The position numbers and the translations under genes were made by a program. 64,000 nt of DNA from assembly GCA_910578565.1 (NCBI GenBank), contig CAJTQF010000001.1, forward strand, positions 124,001 to 188,000, in the 5' to 3' direction. The notes under the pieces are model-generated. The model saw nothing but the letters and a program-made list of their open reading frames with translations. It had not been told where the DNA came from and searched no databases. This document shows, in pieces, positions 1 to 8,520 of this stretch (its first letter is position 1; each line of letters starts with the position of its first letter). The stretch is from an uncultured Christensenella sp. (GTDB taxonomy: Bacteria > Bacillota > Clostridia > Christensenellales > Borkfalkiaceae).

Positions 1-611
1 TTCTTGTTATCCACCATTCCATTGGAACACGACAAAGATAACTTTAATTTTTCGTTTTCATCCTTTAAAAAATTAATCTCTTTTTCAAGGGATTCAATTT
101 TTGTGTTTACACCTCTGTGCCAACCAGGACGTTTGATTTCATTCTTGGCTTGCATAATAGATATGGCAACTTTACCTATTAAATCTGATGGTGAAGTCCA
201 TACGCTTGCAAGTCTATTGCGCATTGCTCTGCTTTTGAATTCTGCAAGTTTTCCAAGTTTTATAGCATCTGTTTCCGTTTTATCTTTGGCTACCTCGACC
301 GAATCATCAATTGCAAAAACAAGGACAGGAACACCTTTATCCATGGCATAGTTATATTCCATTTCAGTATAACTTAAGCAAGTTTTTTCGTTCACTGAAC
401 CATATCGCTTCCCGATTATTAGGATGTAATAATCGCATAAGTCAATAACTTTTTTTATAACATTAAACTGTTCATCATCTGTAGCTACAAATGACTCCAT
501 TCCTGCGGGAATACAATCAGCCATTAGTAAAATATCTAAAACTTGCTTTCTCTCATTAATTAAATCTGAATATGTAGAGCTGACAAATACTTGATACTTT
601 GTTTCGTCCAT
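1..611 (-). CDS. DUF4062 domain protein, C-terminus cut by window edge
   Basis: The reading frame is open from an ATG at 611 to the window start without a stop, giving at least 203 residues. The N-terminus reads YQVFVSSTYSDLINER, the hallmark of DUF4062, a TIR-like/flavodoxin-like fold that usually opens larger NTPase or STAND-type proteins. Later blocks (ILIIGKRYGSV, SYTEMEYNYA, PVLVFAID) follow the family pattern, and the visible end is a predicted coiled coil (SLEKEINFLKDENEKL). An AAGGAAG ribosome binding site lies about 8 bases before the ATG. DUF4062 proteins often sit in defence or accessory regions, but any role here is inference because the effector or ATPase part would lie beyond the edge. 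Confidence 0.8.
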   Translation of the reverse strand, partial: MDETKYQVFVSSTYSDLINERKQVLDILLMADCIPAGMESFVATDDEQFNVIKKVIDLCDYYILIIGKRYGSVNEKTCLSYTEMEYNYAMDKGVPVLVFAIDDSVEVAKDKTETDAIKLGKLAEFKSRAMRNRLASVWTSPSDLIGKVAISIMQAKNEIKRPGWHRGVNTKIESLEKEINFLKDENEKLKLSLSCSNGMVDNK

Positions 612-802
612 TTATTGTGCTTCCTTATGAGTTGTGTACAAATTTATTCAGTAGTAGTATACCATACTTAAGGTGTAGTTGCAATAAAAATAGTCAGTAT
701 TTATGATTGAGAACATTGAAGGTTTTGTCAATCACATTTGGTTACTGACAAACAAGAAAGTACCAATAAGTTAAACCGAATATTTTTAGTTTAAAATAAA
801 AG

Positions 803-831
803 TTGCTTATTTTAATTAAATAGTATATAAT
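803..831 (+). promoter_or_regulatory. sigma-A type promoter for the transglutaminase-like gene
   Basis: TTGCTT (803-808), a 17-base spacer and TATAAT (826-831) lie about 45 bases upstream of the first likely ATG. The rest of the 612-882 gap is AT-rich with no further feature seen. Confidence 0.7.
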
Positions 832-882
832 GTCAAAGACTTTGCAATTTTGCGGAGTTAAAAAACTATTTATGGAGTGTTT

Positions 883-3810
883 ATGAAATCATTAACAAAA
901 CACGCAATGGGATTAATTGTGTCGTTGGTCATGATTGTCTCGTTATTTGTAGGCTCGGGACTTTTTGCCGTCAGCATTGCTTTTGCTGCGGATAAAAAAG
1001 ATAACGCCTATAAATATTTTTACGGACAGTTAATCGACGGCTCAATGGAACAGAGGTTTTACAATGCTTTTGAGACCCTTTTAAGCAAGGGCGAATTTGA
1101 AAAAGGTTCATTTCAGTACGACCTTGTGGCAGGCAATGTTGTAACGGAAGAGGAAGCTACTTCTTACATAAACGGCAGCACCTATATGGCGGAAGCCTAC
1201 GGCGCGGGGCGCGACGCGTTCTATATGGACCACCCCGATTTGTTCTATGCCGACGTATTTTCAACGTCTATCAGCGCGGGACAGAACGGCGACGGTAAGA
1301 GCGTAGCCTATCTCGATACGAGCAGGGCGCTGAATACGTACAGGGGCAATATTAACAGCGAACAGGCTGTTAAGACCGCAATCGACAAATATGAAGCGCA
1401 ATTATTCGAAATTGTAAGCGAAGCAAATAAAAACGCTTCCGTCAAAGGTAAAGTCGAGTACGTCAACAATTATCTGAAGACGACCGTAAAATACGGCTTC
1501 GGCACGAAAGTGGAAGGCGACCGCAACGTCGACACGGAAAAGGCGGCGTTTATATTCACTTCTTACGGCGCGCTTGTAAATAAGGAATCTGTCTGCGAAG
1601 GCTATGCAAAAGCCTTTAAAGCAGTTATGGACAGACTTGAAATTCCCTGCATATGCGTTCAGGGCTACGCCGACGGCAGCGGCGAAGGCGATTACCAGCC
1701 GCATATGTGGAACTACGTAAACGTGGACGGTCAGTGGTATATTGTAGACCCCACGTACAATGCTTCTTCTGATAAGCAGTGGCTTCTCGGCGGCGGCGAG
1801 TCTATGCAAAATACCCATATAGAAGACGGCGTTGTATCTTCTTCCGGTTACGAGCTGGAATACCCCGCGTTAAAGCCCTACGAATACGGCAACGACACCG
1901 ACGGTAACGGCTTATCGATTACCGGCGTATACAAGGGCGAAGGAAATAGCAGACAGTTGGATATTTACGTTTCCTACAACGGTAAGGGGGCGGCAAAACT
2001 TGAAAAAGAGAATAAATATCTGGCTTTGCGCGAAGGCAATGCGGACGATAAAGGCGGAATAACCTGGGGCAGTTGGCGCAATGCGCTGGCTTGGAGCAAC
2101 TCGGTTTTTGAAGCCGGTTACTCGGGAGATTTGCCCTATATTGACGGCGATAACGAAATAATCATACGTATGGTCGGCTCGGAATATATTCAGTTTGCTT
2201 TAATGGACCACGGCCCCGATAAGAGCGAAAAGTTATCTGTTCTCGACACTAAGGAATACTTGTTTGCGTACAACCCCGAAAATCTGGGCAACGTAGAGCC
2301 TTCCGCGCCCTACCGTAATGACACTGTTATTCACGATTCTCAGAACCCCGCACCAGGCGGTATAGGCAACCCGCTTAACACAGGCGCTTTCCCGTACGAT
2401 AAAACCTACAAAATAAGTTTAACTTACACCGACGATCTTGAACTTGTGGACGCAAACTTAGAGCCCGGTATTAAATTCAACGTTTCCGTTTCGGACGACG
2501 TAGCGCAAAAAGAAGCGCAAATATCGGATTTCCATTGGGATGGCGGCAAAGTGATTTCGTTTACTTTCAAGCCCAGCCGCATGTACGTTCACAGTATGGC
2601 GACGTACTATTTTACGCCCACCAACCTTGTCGGCAAAAAAAGCCACAAAATACCCAACCCCGTTATGTATCAGTTTAAGGGCAAGAGCGTTGTGTGCAGT
2701 AAGGTGTTTAACGACGGCAGACTGTATATGAACGTATTCGGCACGCCCAAACTTCTGGACGATTCGGATTTGTCCGTAAGCGACTTCAAGGACGAAAACG
2801 GCAAATACTATGCCGAGAGCCAGCGCAGCCAACTTATGCTGGTTGCAACAAAGACGGACGAAACCGCGCAGATGAACGGATTGCTGAAGGACGAAATGAA
2901 CGTTCAGAGCGGCGACATTGTATCTTCGTCAACCTATGAAATAAATCTGCAAATATGCGGAATAGTTACAAAAGTTCCCAACGGCAGCTATATGCAGGTG
3001 GCGTTCGGCTTCCCCGAAGGATACGATAAAGACGACGCGGGTACGACCTTTAAAATTTATCACTACAAACACGACGACAAGGGCAACATTACGGGCGTTG
3101 ACGAAATTCCCGTTATCGTAACCGAATACGGTTTAATTGCGCAAGTCACTTCTTTCAGTCCGTTCACCATAGTACAGATAAAGAACACCAGCGCGGCTGT
3201 TACAAACGGTAACGCGAAAAATATTTATGCAAGCGTAAACGGAAATTCGGGCGGCACTGTCACGGCGGACGGCAAAACCGGTATAATAACCGTGGACGGC
3301 GACTCGGTAACTTACGATATTAAAGCCGACGAAGGTTACGCCATAGGTTCGGTTATGCTTAACGGCAAACTGGTAAAAGCGTCAGACTACAAAAACGGAA
3401 AACTTACCGTTAGCAAAAGCGATTTATCGTCAAGCAATATGCTTGAAGTTAGCTTTGTTTCAAAAGAATCGGCAGCATTCTACAAAGAGCAGGGCGTCAA
3501 CCTTGCTTTCGGCGGAATAATCAGCGAACCTGCGGACGACATTTCAGAAGGACCTAACGTTGCGGGCATAGTTATAGGCGTGCTGGTCGGCGTGCTGGTT
3601 CTTGGCGGCGGCGGATTTGCAATCTGGTGGTTCTTAATCAGGAATAAAAAGCAACCCGCAAAGGCAGCGGCGGGCGCGAAAACAGCTAAATCCGGTCAGG
3701 TGGCGGTAAACAGGACTTCGTCTGTAAAGGGTAACGGCAAAAGTTCCGCGGCAAAAAAACAAGCGAAACCTGCGGCAAAATCAGCAAAACCCGCAAATAA
3801 AAAGAAATAA
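883..3810 (+). CDS. surface transglutaminase-like protein with C-terminal membrane anchor
   Basis: A 975-residue exported protein. ATG 883 is preferred over the in-frame GTG at 877 because GGAG at 874-877 sits 5 bases before it. A Sec signal peptide ends near residue 35 (SIAFA-A). Residues 235-310 form a transglutaminase-like cysteine protease core: Cys in NKESVCEGYAKAF, His in QPHMWNYV, Asp in YIVDPTYN, the family triad order. The middle looks like beta-sandwich modules. Near residue 890-915 there is one membrane segment (IVIGVLVGVLVLGGGGFAIW), then a short Lys/Ala-rich tail (AKPAAKSAKPANKKK) likely facing the cytoplasm. No LPXTG motif is present. The probable role is peptide or cell-wall crosslinking or cleavage outside the cell; the substrate is unknown. 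Confidence 0.8.
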   Translation: MKSLTKHAMGLIVSLVMIVSLFVGSGLFAVSIAFAADKKDNAYKYFYGQLIDGSMEQRFYNAFETLLSKGEFEKGSFQYDLVAGNVVTEEEATSYINGSTYMAEAYGAGRDAFYMDHPDLFYADVFSTSISAGQNGDGKSVAYLDTSRALNTYRGNINSEQAVKTAIDKYEAQLFEIVSEANKNASVKGKVEYVNNYLKTTVKYGFGTKVEGDRNVDTEKAAFIFTSYGALVNKESVCEGYAKAFKAVMDRLEIPCICVQGYADGSGEGDYQPHMWNYVNVDGQWYIVDPTYNASSDKQWLLGGGESMQNTHIEDGVVSSSGYELEYPALKPYEYGNDTDGNGLSITGVYKGEGNSRQLDIYVSYNGKGAAKLEKENKYLALREGNADDKGGITWGSWRNALAWSNSVFEAGYSGDLPYIDGDNEIIIRMVGSEYIQFALMDHGPDKSEKLSVLDTKEYLFAYNPENLGNVEPSAPYRNDTVIHDSQNPAPGGIGNPLNTGAFPYDKTYKISLTYTDDLELVDANLEPGIKFNVSVSDDVAQKEAQISDFHWDGGKVISFTFKPSRMYVHSMATYYFTPTNLVGKKSHKIPNPVMYQFKGKSVVCSKVFNDGRLYMNVFGTPKLLDDSDLSVSDFKDENGKYYAESQRSQLMLVATKTDETAQMNGLLKDEMNVQSGDIVSSSTYEINLQICGIVTKVPNGSYMQVAFGFPEGYDKDDAGTTFKIYHYKHDDKGNITGVDEIPVIVTEYGLIAQVTSFSPFTIVQIKNTSAAVTNGNAKNIYASVNGNSGGTVTADGKTGIITVDGDSVTYDIKADEGYAIGSVMLNGKLVKASDYKNGKLTVSKSDLSSSNMLEVSFVSKESAAFYKEQGVNLAFGGIISEPADDISEGPNVAGIVIGVLVGVLVLGGGGFAIWWFLIRNKKQPAKAAAGAKTAKSGQVAVNRTSSVKGNGKSSAAKKQAKPAAKSAKPANKKK

Positions 3811-3822
3811 TTTTAAAACAGT

Positions 3823-3869
3823 AAATATAAAAAGAACGGACTTTTAACGGTCCGTTCTTTTTATATTTT
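3823..3869 (+). terminator. intrinsic terminator
   Basis: AAAGAACGGAC (3831-3841) pairs with GTCCGTTCTTT (3850-3860), extended by AAATATAA/TTATATTT, and is followed by T-rich sequence just after the transglutaminase-like gene. Confidence 0.8.
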
Positions 3870-3937
3870 AAAATTCATTTGACTTTTTAAAAGGTCTATG
3901 ATAGTATATTTATATCTTATTTAAGGAGTATTGACCT

Positions 3938-4066
3938 ATGGATGACGACCCAAGTTGTGTCGCCACCGCATTTGAAAAATTTAATTCAAGTTTAATCCGG
4001 CATAGTCTGCACAATAAAATGCGGACTGTGTTTTTTCGCTTTTTACGGGGGTGTACGGGCGTGTAA
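3938..4066 (+). CDS. possible 42-residue leader peptide or small protein
   Basis: An ATG with a good AAGGAG site about 10 bases upstream opens 42 codons (MDDDPSCVATAFEKF...) ending 51 bases before the CNNM-family gene. A promoter-like TTGACT-N17-TAGTAT lies upstream at about 3880. No family is recognised. It could be an upstream regulatory peptide for the transporter gene or an ORF arising by chance; the sequence alone does not decide. Confidence 0.3.
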   Translation: MDDDPSCVATAFEKFNSSLIRHSLHNKMRTVFFRFLRGCTGV

Positions 4067-4117
4067 TACTCTCTTTATTATTTTATAAAACAAAAACAAT
4101 CCGGAGGAAATTTTTTT

Positions 4118-5104
4118 ATGAATACAGGCACGGCAATAGTGCTTATAGTTGTTTTATTTGTCTTACTTATATTTTCGGCGTTTTTTTCCGCATCGGAAAC
4201 CGCGTTCACCGGTTTGTCGCAAGCCAGAATTAAAAGTCTGTCACAGACCAGAAAATCGGCAAAACTTGTTCTGAAAATGAGCGAAAACTACAACAAACTT
4301 TTATCCACTTTACTTATAGGAAACAATATCGTAAACATAGCTTCCGCTTCAATCGCCACGATAGTTTTCACATTCTGGTTCGGCGATCTGGGCGTAACGC
4401 TGTCAACGGTAATTATGACAGTAGCGGTGCTCATATTCGGCGAAATTACGCCTAAAAGCATAGCCAAAGAACGTCCCGAAGAATTTGCAATGTTTTCGGT
4501 TAGAATTTTATACGTTTTCCAGATAATTTTCACGCCGCTGAACCTTATATTCGACGGCTGGAAAAAACTTGTAAACAAAATATTCCGTCTCGACAAAAAA
4601 CGCCCCACAATGACCGAAGAAGAGTTTTCTATCATAGTAGAAGATATCGCGGGCGAAGGCGTGCTTGCGGAAACGGAAGCGGAGATTATACAGAACACAA
4701 TAAAGTTCGACGATACGAAAGTGGAAAAGGTAATGACCAAAGCCGAAGATATAACTTCTGTGTGCATTACCGACAGTATGAAATCAATTAAAAAAATCTT
4801 CGTTGAAAGTAATTACTCGCGCGTTCCCGTCTATGACGAAACCAAGCGGGACATTATCGGAATTTTATACCGTGCGGATTTTTACGAGATGCTTTTAAAC
4901 GGCAAGTCCGATATTTCGCTTATTTTTAAACCCGTTTTATTTACAGATTCTGAAAGCGCTATATCTGACTTGTTTGAAACGTTGCAGGACCAGCAGGTAC
5001 CGCAGGCAATCGTAAAGGACGGGGACGAAATTAAAGGGCTCATTTCAATGGAAGACATACTGGAAGAATTGGTCGGCGAAATAGACGACAAATACGACTA
5101 TTGA
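4118..5104 (+). CDS. CNNM/HlyC-CorC family membrane protein with CBS pair
   Basis: 328 residues. The N-terminal half is a DUF21/CNNM transmembrane domain with three to four helices and the conserved FSASETAFTGL and IFGEITPKSIAKE motifs. This is followed by an acidic helical bridge (TMTEEEFSIIVED) and two CBS domains (about residues 200-325, with SRVPVYD and ISMEDILEELVGEI). The family moves or senses magnesium and other divalent cations. The protein stops after the second CBS, so the C-terminal CorC_HlyC domain of longer (about 430-residue) relatives is absent. A strong GGAGGAAA site precedes ATG 4118. No Mg riboswitch was recognised upstream. Confidence 0.85.
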   Translation: MNTGTAIVLIVVLFVLLIFSAFFSASETAFTGLSQARIKSLSQTRKSAKLVLKMSENYNKLLSTLLIGNNIVNIASASIATIVFTFWFGDLGVTLSTVIMTVAVLIFGEITPKSIAKERPEEFAMFSVRILYVFQIIFTPLNLIFDGWKKLVNKIFRLDKKRPTMTEEEFSIIVEDIAGEGVLAETEAEIIQNTIKFDDTKVEKVMTKAEDITSVCITDSMKSIKKIFVESNYSRVPVYDETKRDIIGILYRADFYEMLLNGKSDISLIFKPVLFTDSESAISDLFETLQDQQVPQAIVKDGDEIKGLISMEDILEELVGEIDDKYDY

Positions 5105-5121
5105 TTTACGGAAAATATTTT

Positions 5122-5158
5122 AAGCCGCGCAAGTTTTACAGCTTGCGCGGCTTACTTT
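5122..5158. terminator. bidirectional terminator between convergent genes
   Basis: AAGCCGCGCAAG and CTTGCGCGGCTT form a 12-bp stem between the CNNM gene and pnuC, with T-rich flanks on both strands. Confidence 0.75.
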
Positions 5159-5172
5159 TAAAACCGAGTTAT

Positions 5173-5898
5173 TCAGGCGTTTTCGTCTTCATTGGCGTCA
5201 ATTTGTTCAACGGCGGAGTTTTTTTGCCGTTTTTCTATAATGCTCCAGTTAATAAAGCCGTATGCGTCCAGCGCAAGAAAGGCAATAAAGCAGATAACCA
5301 TAGGAAGATAGGTAATGCTGTCAATGCTCGCCATAATCCACATTACAATCAACACTACGTCGTTGCAGGCGTAAGCTACTGCGTAAAACTTGTTTCTACG
5401 CATATTCAGGTATGCGGCAATAAAGGATGTAAGTACCGAAGCCGTGCTTATTATAAGATTTGCGGTATTTAAAGCCTTCAATATAAAGTAAAACGCAACA
5501 GTGACGGCGGCAGCGGCGGCTAAAAATATGCACCATTCTTTTTTTGAAAGACTGTTTACTTTGACTTCGCTCTTTTTTCCTTTATACGGATTTCTGACCC
5601 AGGCAATTAAAGCCGCAACCGCCATAGGAGTACTCATTCCGAGATATGTAATCATTTCGCCGTAATATTCGAACGAAAAAGAAATAACGCCGTAAAACAC
5701 GCTGAAAACTATTGTCAGCGCCTGACCTGTGGGATTTCCCTTTGAAACGAATATCAAAGCAGTGAAGCCTATTAAAGAACCTATGAGATAGTGCCATTGG
5801 TCATTTTTGAAAACGAAAAAGCTGATAATTACTGCAACGACGCTGCAACCCCATATAAGCCATTCCGCAAGATTAAAACTTTTTAAAAATTTACGCAT
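5173..5898 (-). CDS. pnuC: PnuC-family nicotinamide riboside-type transporter
   Basis: 241 residues, almost all membrane: about seven hydrophobic helices from the NLAEWLIWG start to IAFLALDAYGFINW, followed by an acidic polar tail. The length, the helix spacing and the Trp-rich C-terminal helix fit the PnuC family, which takes up nicotinamide riboside or related vitamin nucleosides by facilitated diffusion coupled to cytoplasmic phosphorylation. Paralogues move thiamine or riboflavin, so the substrate is not certain. It is monocistronic and convergent with the CNNM gene. A structured leader on the same strand (5916-6003) ends in a terminator-like hairpin directly before the start, suggesting control by attenuation. 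Confidence 0.8.
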   Translation of the reverse strand: MRKFLKSFNLAEWLIWGCSVVAVIISFFVFKNDQWHYLIGSLIGFTALIFVSKGNPTGQALTIVFSVFYGVISFSFEYYGEMITYLGMSTPMAVAALIAWVRNPYKGKKSEVKVNSLSKKEWCIFLAAAAAVTVAFYFILKALNTANLIISTASVLTSFIAAYLNMRRNKFYAVAYACNDVVLIVMWIMASIDSITYLPMVICFIAFLALDAYGFINWSIIEKRQKNSAVEQIDANEDENA

Positions 5899-5915
5899 AC
5901 CTTTTCAATAAAAAC

Positions 5916-6003
5916 AGCATCCCACCTATCGTCTTCAAAGCCCTAACGACATAGGTGAAATGCTACCGCATTGCGGGCACCCGGGGGCGTCCGCCTGTTT
6001 TTT
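5916..6003 (-). promoter_or_regulatory. structured pnuC leader with terminator-like hairpin
   Basis: On the minus strand, AGCATTTCACCTAT and ATAGGTGGGATGCT form a 14-bp stem (5916-5964, two G-U pairs) followed by TGTTTTTATT, only about a dozen bases before the pnuC ATG. Upstream is a GC-rich run of small hairpins (GGCGGACGCC, GGGTGCCC, CCGCAATGCGG). The layout is aptamer-like region plus terminator plus gene. It does not match the TPP, FMN, cobalamin or preQ1-I consensus sequences as I know them. Confidence 0.5.
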
Positions 6004-6082
6004 CAATTAAAAGCATTTTAAAAAATTTCAAGGCAAAAGTCAACCGTTTTAATCTCATTTAAAAAATAAGCGCGGCGGTTAC

Positions 6083-6111
6083 TTGTTAATATCCGGATAA
6101 AGTGATATAAT
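6083..6111 (+). promoter_or_regulatory. promoter positioned for leaderless transcription
   Basis: TTGTTA (6083-6088), 17 bases, TATAAT (6106-6111). The expected start of transcription, about 7 bases on, is the A of ATG 6118. Confidence 0.65.
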
Positions 6112-6117
6112 TTGCTT

Positions 6118-6942
6118 ATGAAAAAATGTTTTTCGGTCTTTTTTGCGGCTTTAGCCGCTTTGCTTTGTTGCGGTTGCGCAGACGGCGGCGCTGCCGGTAA
6201 ACCGGTGCTTGGCGTATGGTGGTGGGACAGCGGGCTTTCCGCTGAAACTTATCTGTCTTTTGCGGAAGATAACGGTGTTACCGAAATTTACTGGTGTGAC
6301 GACGGTTTTGACGGCGATACCGAAAATTTTATAAAAAACGCGGCGGACAGGGGGATAAAGGTGTACTGGCTTTCCGGTAAATACGAGTGGCTCCGCGACG
6401 ATAAACCCCTTTATAGATTAATTCAAAAATATAATGATTTTCAAAATAGCGCCGTATACCGTTATGCCGGGATACATCTTGATATTGAACCGTATCAGGA
6501 CCCGCAGTTTGAAAACGAAAGAGAGTATCTTCTTGAAAGACTTGTTTCGGTTGTATACGGTTTGGCACGGAAATATCCGGATATAAAGTTTGATTATGAT
6601 ATACCGTTCTGGATACACGACGAAATAATGTTTAACGGAAAGGTCTTGCCCGCCTATGCCCATATTACAGACAATTCGGACAGGACTTTTATAATGAGTT
6701 ACCGCGACAGCGCGCAAGCGGTCTATGATACTGCAAAAGATGAAATAGGTTACGCCTTGTCCGTCGGTAAAGTGCTGGTGCTGGGAGTTGAAACATATAG
6801 CGAAGAAGGGGATAACGTTTCGTTTATGGAAGAGGGGAAGAATTATATGTACGGTGAAATACAAAAAATAAGAACTATGCTGCCGAAAGATTTCGGTATT
6901 TCAATACATCAGATAAAAACTTGGCACGGATTACAGGAATGA
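6118..6942 (+). CDS. lipoprotein with TIM-barrel glycosidase-like domain
   Basis: 274 residues. The N-terminus is a lipoprotein signal with lipobox LLCCGC, so it should be anchored outside the membrane. The rest has the alternating strand/helix pattern of a TIM barrel, with GVWWWDSG at strand 1, TEIYWCDD, IKVYWLSG, a GIHLDIEPYQD strand carrying the Asp/Glu pair typical of glycosyl-hydrolase-like barrels, FIMSYRD and VLVLGVETYS. No exact family is recognised. No ribosome binding site precedes ATG 6118 and the promoter's -10 box ends only 6 bases upstream, so the mRNA may be leaderless. The stop overlaps the next gene's ATG (ATGA). Confidence 0.65.
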   Translation: MKKCFSVFFAALAALLCCGCADGGAAGKPVLGVWWWDSGLSAETYLSFAEDNGVTEIYWCDDGFDGDTENFIKNAADRGIKVYWLSGKYEWLRDDKPLYRLIQKYNDFQNSAVYRYAGIHLDIEPYQDPQFENEREYLLERLVSVVYGLARKYPDIKFDYDIPFWIHDEIMFNGKVLPAYAHITDNSDRTFIMSYRDSAQAVYDTAKDEIGYALSVGKVLVLGVETYSEEGDNVSFMEEGKNYMYGEIQKIRTMLPKDFGISIHQIKTWHGLQE

Positions 6943-7610
6943 ACAGGATATGCGGGCGTATTTTTAAAAACAAAAAACCCGACTTCAACCGTCTTATAAA
7001 GTACGGTTTTAAACGATCGGGCGAAAGCTATATAATGTATTGCCGTGTATTGGACGGGCAGTTCGGTCTTACCGTGCGTGTTAACGGGGAAGAAGTGGAC
7101 GCAACCGTCTATGACCCCGCCACGGAAGACGCGTACACCCTGTTTCTTGCGGAAGGCGCGGTCGGCAGTTTTGTCGGAGAAGTCAGGGCGGCGTACGAGC
7201 AGGTTTTGACGGATATTGCCGTAAAATGTTTTGACAGCTTCGTGTTTAAAAGCGCATACGCCGCCGCAGTCATAAAATACGTAAGCGAAAAATACGGCGG
7301 CAGGTTGGAGTTTTTGTGGGAAAAAATTTCCGATACCGCCGTATGGCGGCGAAGCGACAATAAAAAGTGGTACGGCGTTTTGTTCACTTTAAGGAAAAGC
7401 AAACTCGGACTCGGGTCGGACGATATGGCGGAAATTATAAATTTACACGCCGCGCCCGAAGACGTTGAAAGAATGGTGGACGGTAAAAAAATCTTCGGCG
7501 GCTGGCATATGAATAAAAAGCACTGGATAACGTTGTGTCTTGACGGCTCTGTGCCGCTTGAAGACATATGCCGTTTGATTGATATAAGTTACGCTTTGGC
7601 TGAAAAGTAA
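6939..7610 (+). CDS. MmcQ/YjbR family protein
   Basis: 223 residues from ATG 6939, which overlaps the stop of the upstream lipoprotein gene (ATGA), with AGGA just before it; a longer TTG start at 6921 is possible. The C-terminal half carries the YjbR/CyaY-like fold signature (KKWYGVLF, EIINLHAAPEDVE, GGWHMNKKHWITL, PLEDICRLIDISYAL). The family is a small DNA-binding-like fold of uncertain cellular role. Translational coupling with a lipoprotein is unusual, and no functional link is evident. Confidence 0.8.
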   Translation: MNRICGRIFKNKKPDFNRLIKYGFKRSGESYIMYCRVLDGQFGLTVRVNGEEVDATVYDPATEDAYTLFLAEGAVGSFVGEVRAAYEQVLTDIAVKCFDSFVFKSAYAAAVIKYVSEKYGGRLEFLWEKISDTAVWRRSDNKKWYGVLFTLRKSKLGLGSDDMAEIINLHAAPEDVERMVDGKKIFGGWHMNKKHWITLCLDGSVPLEDICRLIDISYALAEK

Positions 7611-7612
7611 AT

Positions 7613-7649
7613 AAAATCCCCCTTCGGAATAGTTCCGAAGGGGGATTTT
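7613..7649. terminator. bidirectional terminator
   Basis: A 17-bp stem, AAAATCCCCCTTCGGAA with its complement and a TAG loop, sits between the YjbR-family gene and the convergent hydrolase gene. Confidence 0.85.
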
Positions 7650-7652
7650 GTG

Positions 7653-8519
7653 TCATTTCCACAATTTAACGGGGTCGAAGCCGAAAACCTGCACAACTTC
7701 AACGTGTTCTGACGCTGCAATGTTTTTGGGCGTTACTATAAGACCGCCGTTTCCGTCCAGATCTATTCCCGTAACCTGTTTATATGCGTACCACACCAAG
7801 TGCGAGCACTGCGTTTTTTTAATTTTGTTCTTATCGGTTAAAAGTCCCGCTAGCCCTTCATATGCAATGCCCTGCAAATTTTCAACTGCGTAATCCACGA
7901 CTTCCTGTTTCTTTTGCGCGTCGGCGGAACTGTCTTTTACTCGCAGTACCATAAAGTTTACGCGTTGCATAAAGTCGGTCACGTCTTCGATTCTGCTGGT
8001 CGAGCCGTAGGCGTTCGCCTGCAAAACCCTTTTTGCCGCGCCGTTGACGACCAGCCCGGAATGTCCTATCCGCACGCCGGCAATATGGGTTGAAGAAGTG
8101 ACTATAATATCGCCTTCTTCAAGGTATATGCTTGTAACGGTTTTGTCAATGTAATCTGTGCAGACGAAGGGGGCGAACAGCCTGTTGTCAACCTTATATT
8201 CGCCGAAGTAATTTTTTTGTATGGTTTTTATAAGCTGCTTTCCGGTATAGTCTTTTTTTAACGCGCGGTCAACGCCGGTTTTTGTGAGCCCGGTTTGCGC
8301 GTACAGTACTTTGTAATCTTCTTCCGAAAGTTGTTCTTTGTTTAAAATTCCGTCAATTTCCGCACTGGCGAGCATACCGTAAGCAGGCCGCCAGCACTCT
8401 ATTTTATCTGCGACGACAAACGCTATCTGCATACTGCACGCCGTAATGACTATGATGCCTACAAAAACGGCGCACACTATTATTGCTATTATTTTTTTGG
8501 ACAGTTTTTTCGCTTTCAT
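7653..8519 (-). CDS. YiiX/NlpC-P60-like cysteine hydrolase, membrane-anchored
   Basis: 288 residues with an N-terminal membrane segment (residues 9-32, IIAIIVCAVFVGIIVITAC). The core shows the permuted NlpC/P60 pattern of YiiX-like enzymes: EEGDIIVTSS, IGHSGLVV with the catalytic-type His, and TQCSHLVWYAYKQ with the nucleophile-type Cys. Such enzymes cleave peptidoglycan peptides or lipid/amide bonds outside the membrane. Its ATG (8519) is one base from the stop of the upstream dipeptidase gene (8521), so the two are co-translated; a shared role in peptide or wall recycling is inference. Confidence 0.75.
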   Translation of the reverse strand: MKAKKLSKKIIAIIVCAVFVGIIVITACSMQIAFVVADKIECWRPAYGMLASAEIDGILNKEQLSEEDYKVLYAQTGLTKTGVDRALKKDYTGKQLIKTIQKNYFGEYKVDNRLFAPFVCTDYIDKTVTSIYLEEGDIIVTSSTHIAGVRIGHSGLVVNGAAKRVLQANAYGSTSRIEDVTDFMQRVNFMVLRVKDSSADAQKKQEVVDYAVENLQGIAYEGLAGLLTDKNKIKKTQCSHLVWYAYKQVTGIDLDGNGGLIVTPKNIAASEHVEVVQVFGFDPVKLWK

Positions 8520-8520
8520 T

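Noticed and set aside
4..351. 115-codon plus-strand ORF at the window start
   Set aside because: Antisense shadow of the DUF4062 gene, which has the family motif and a ribosome site.
5899..6003. TPP, FMN, cobalamin or c-di-GMP riboswitch
   Set aside because: None of the conserved core sequences of these classes is present on either strand.
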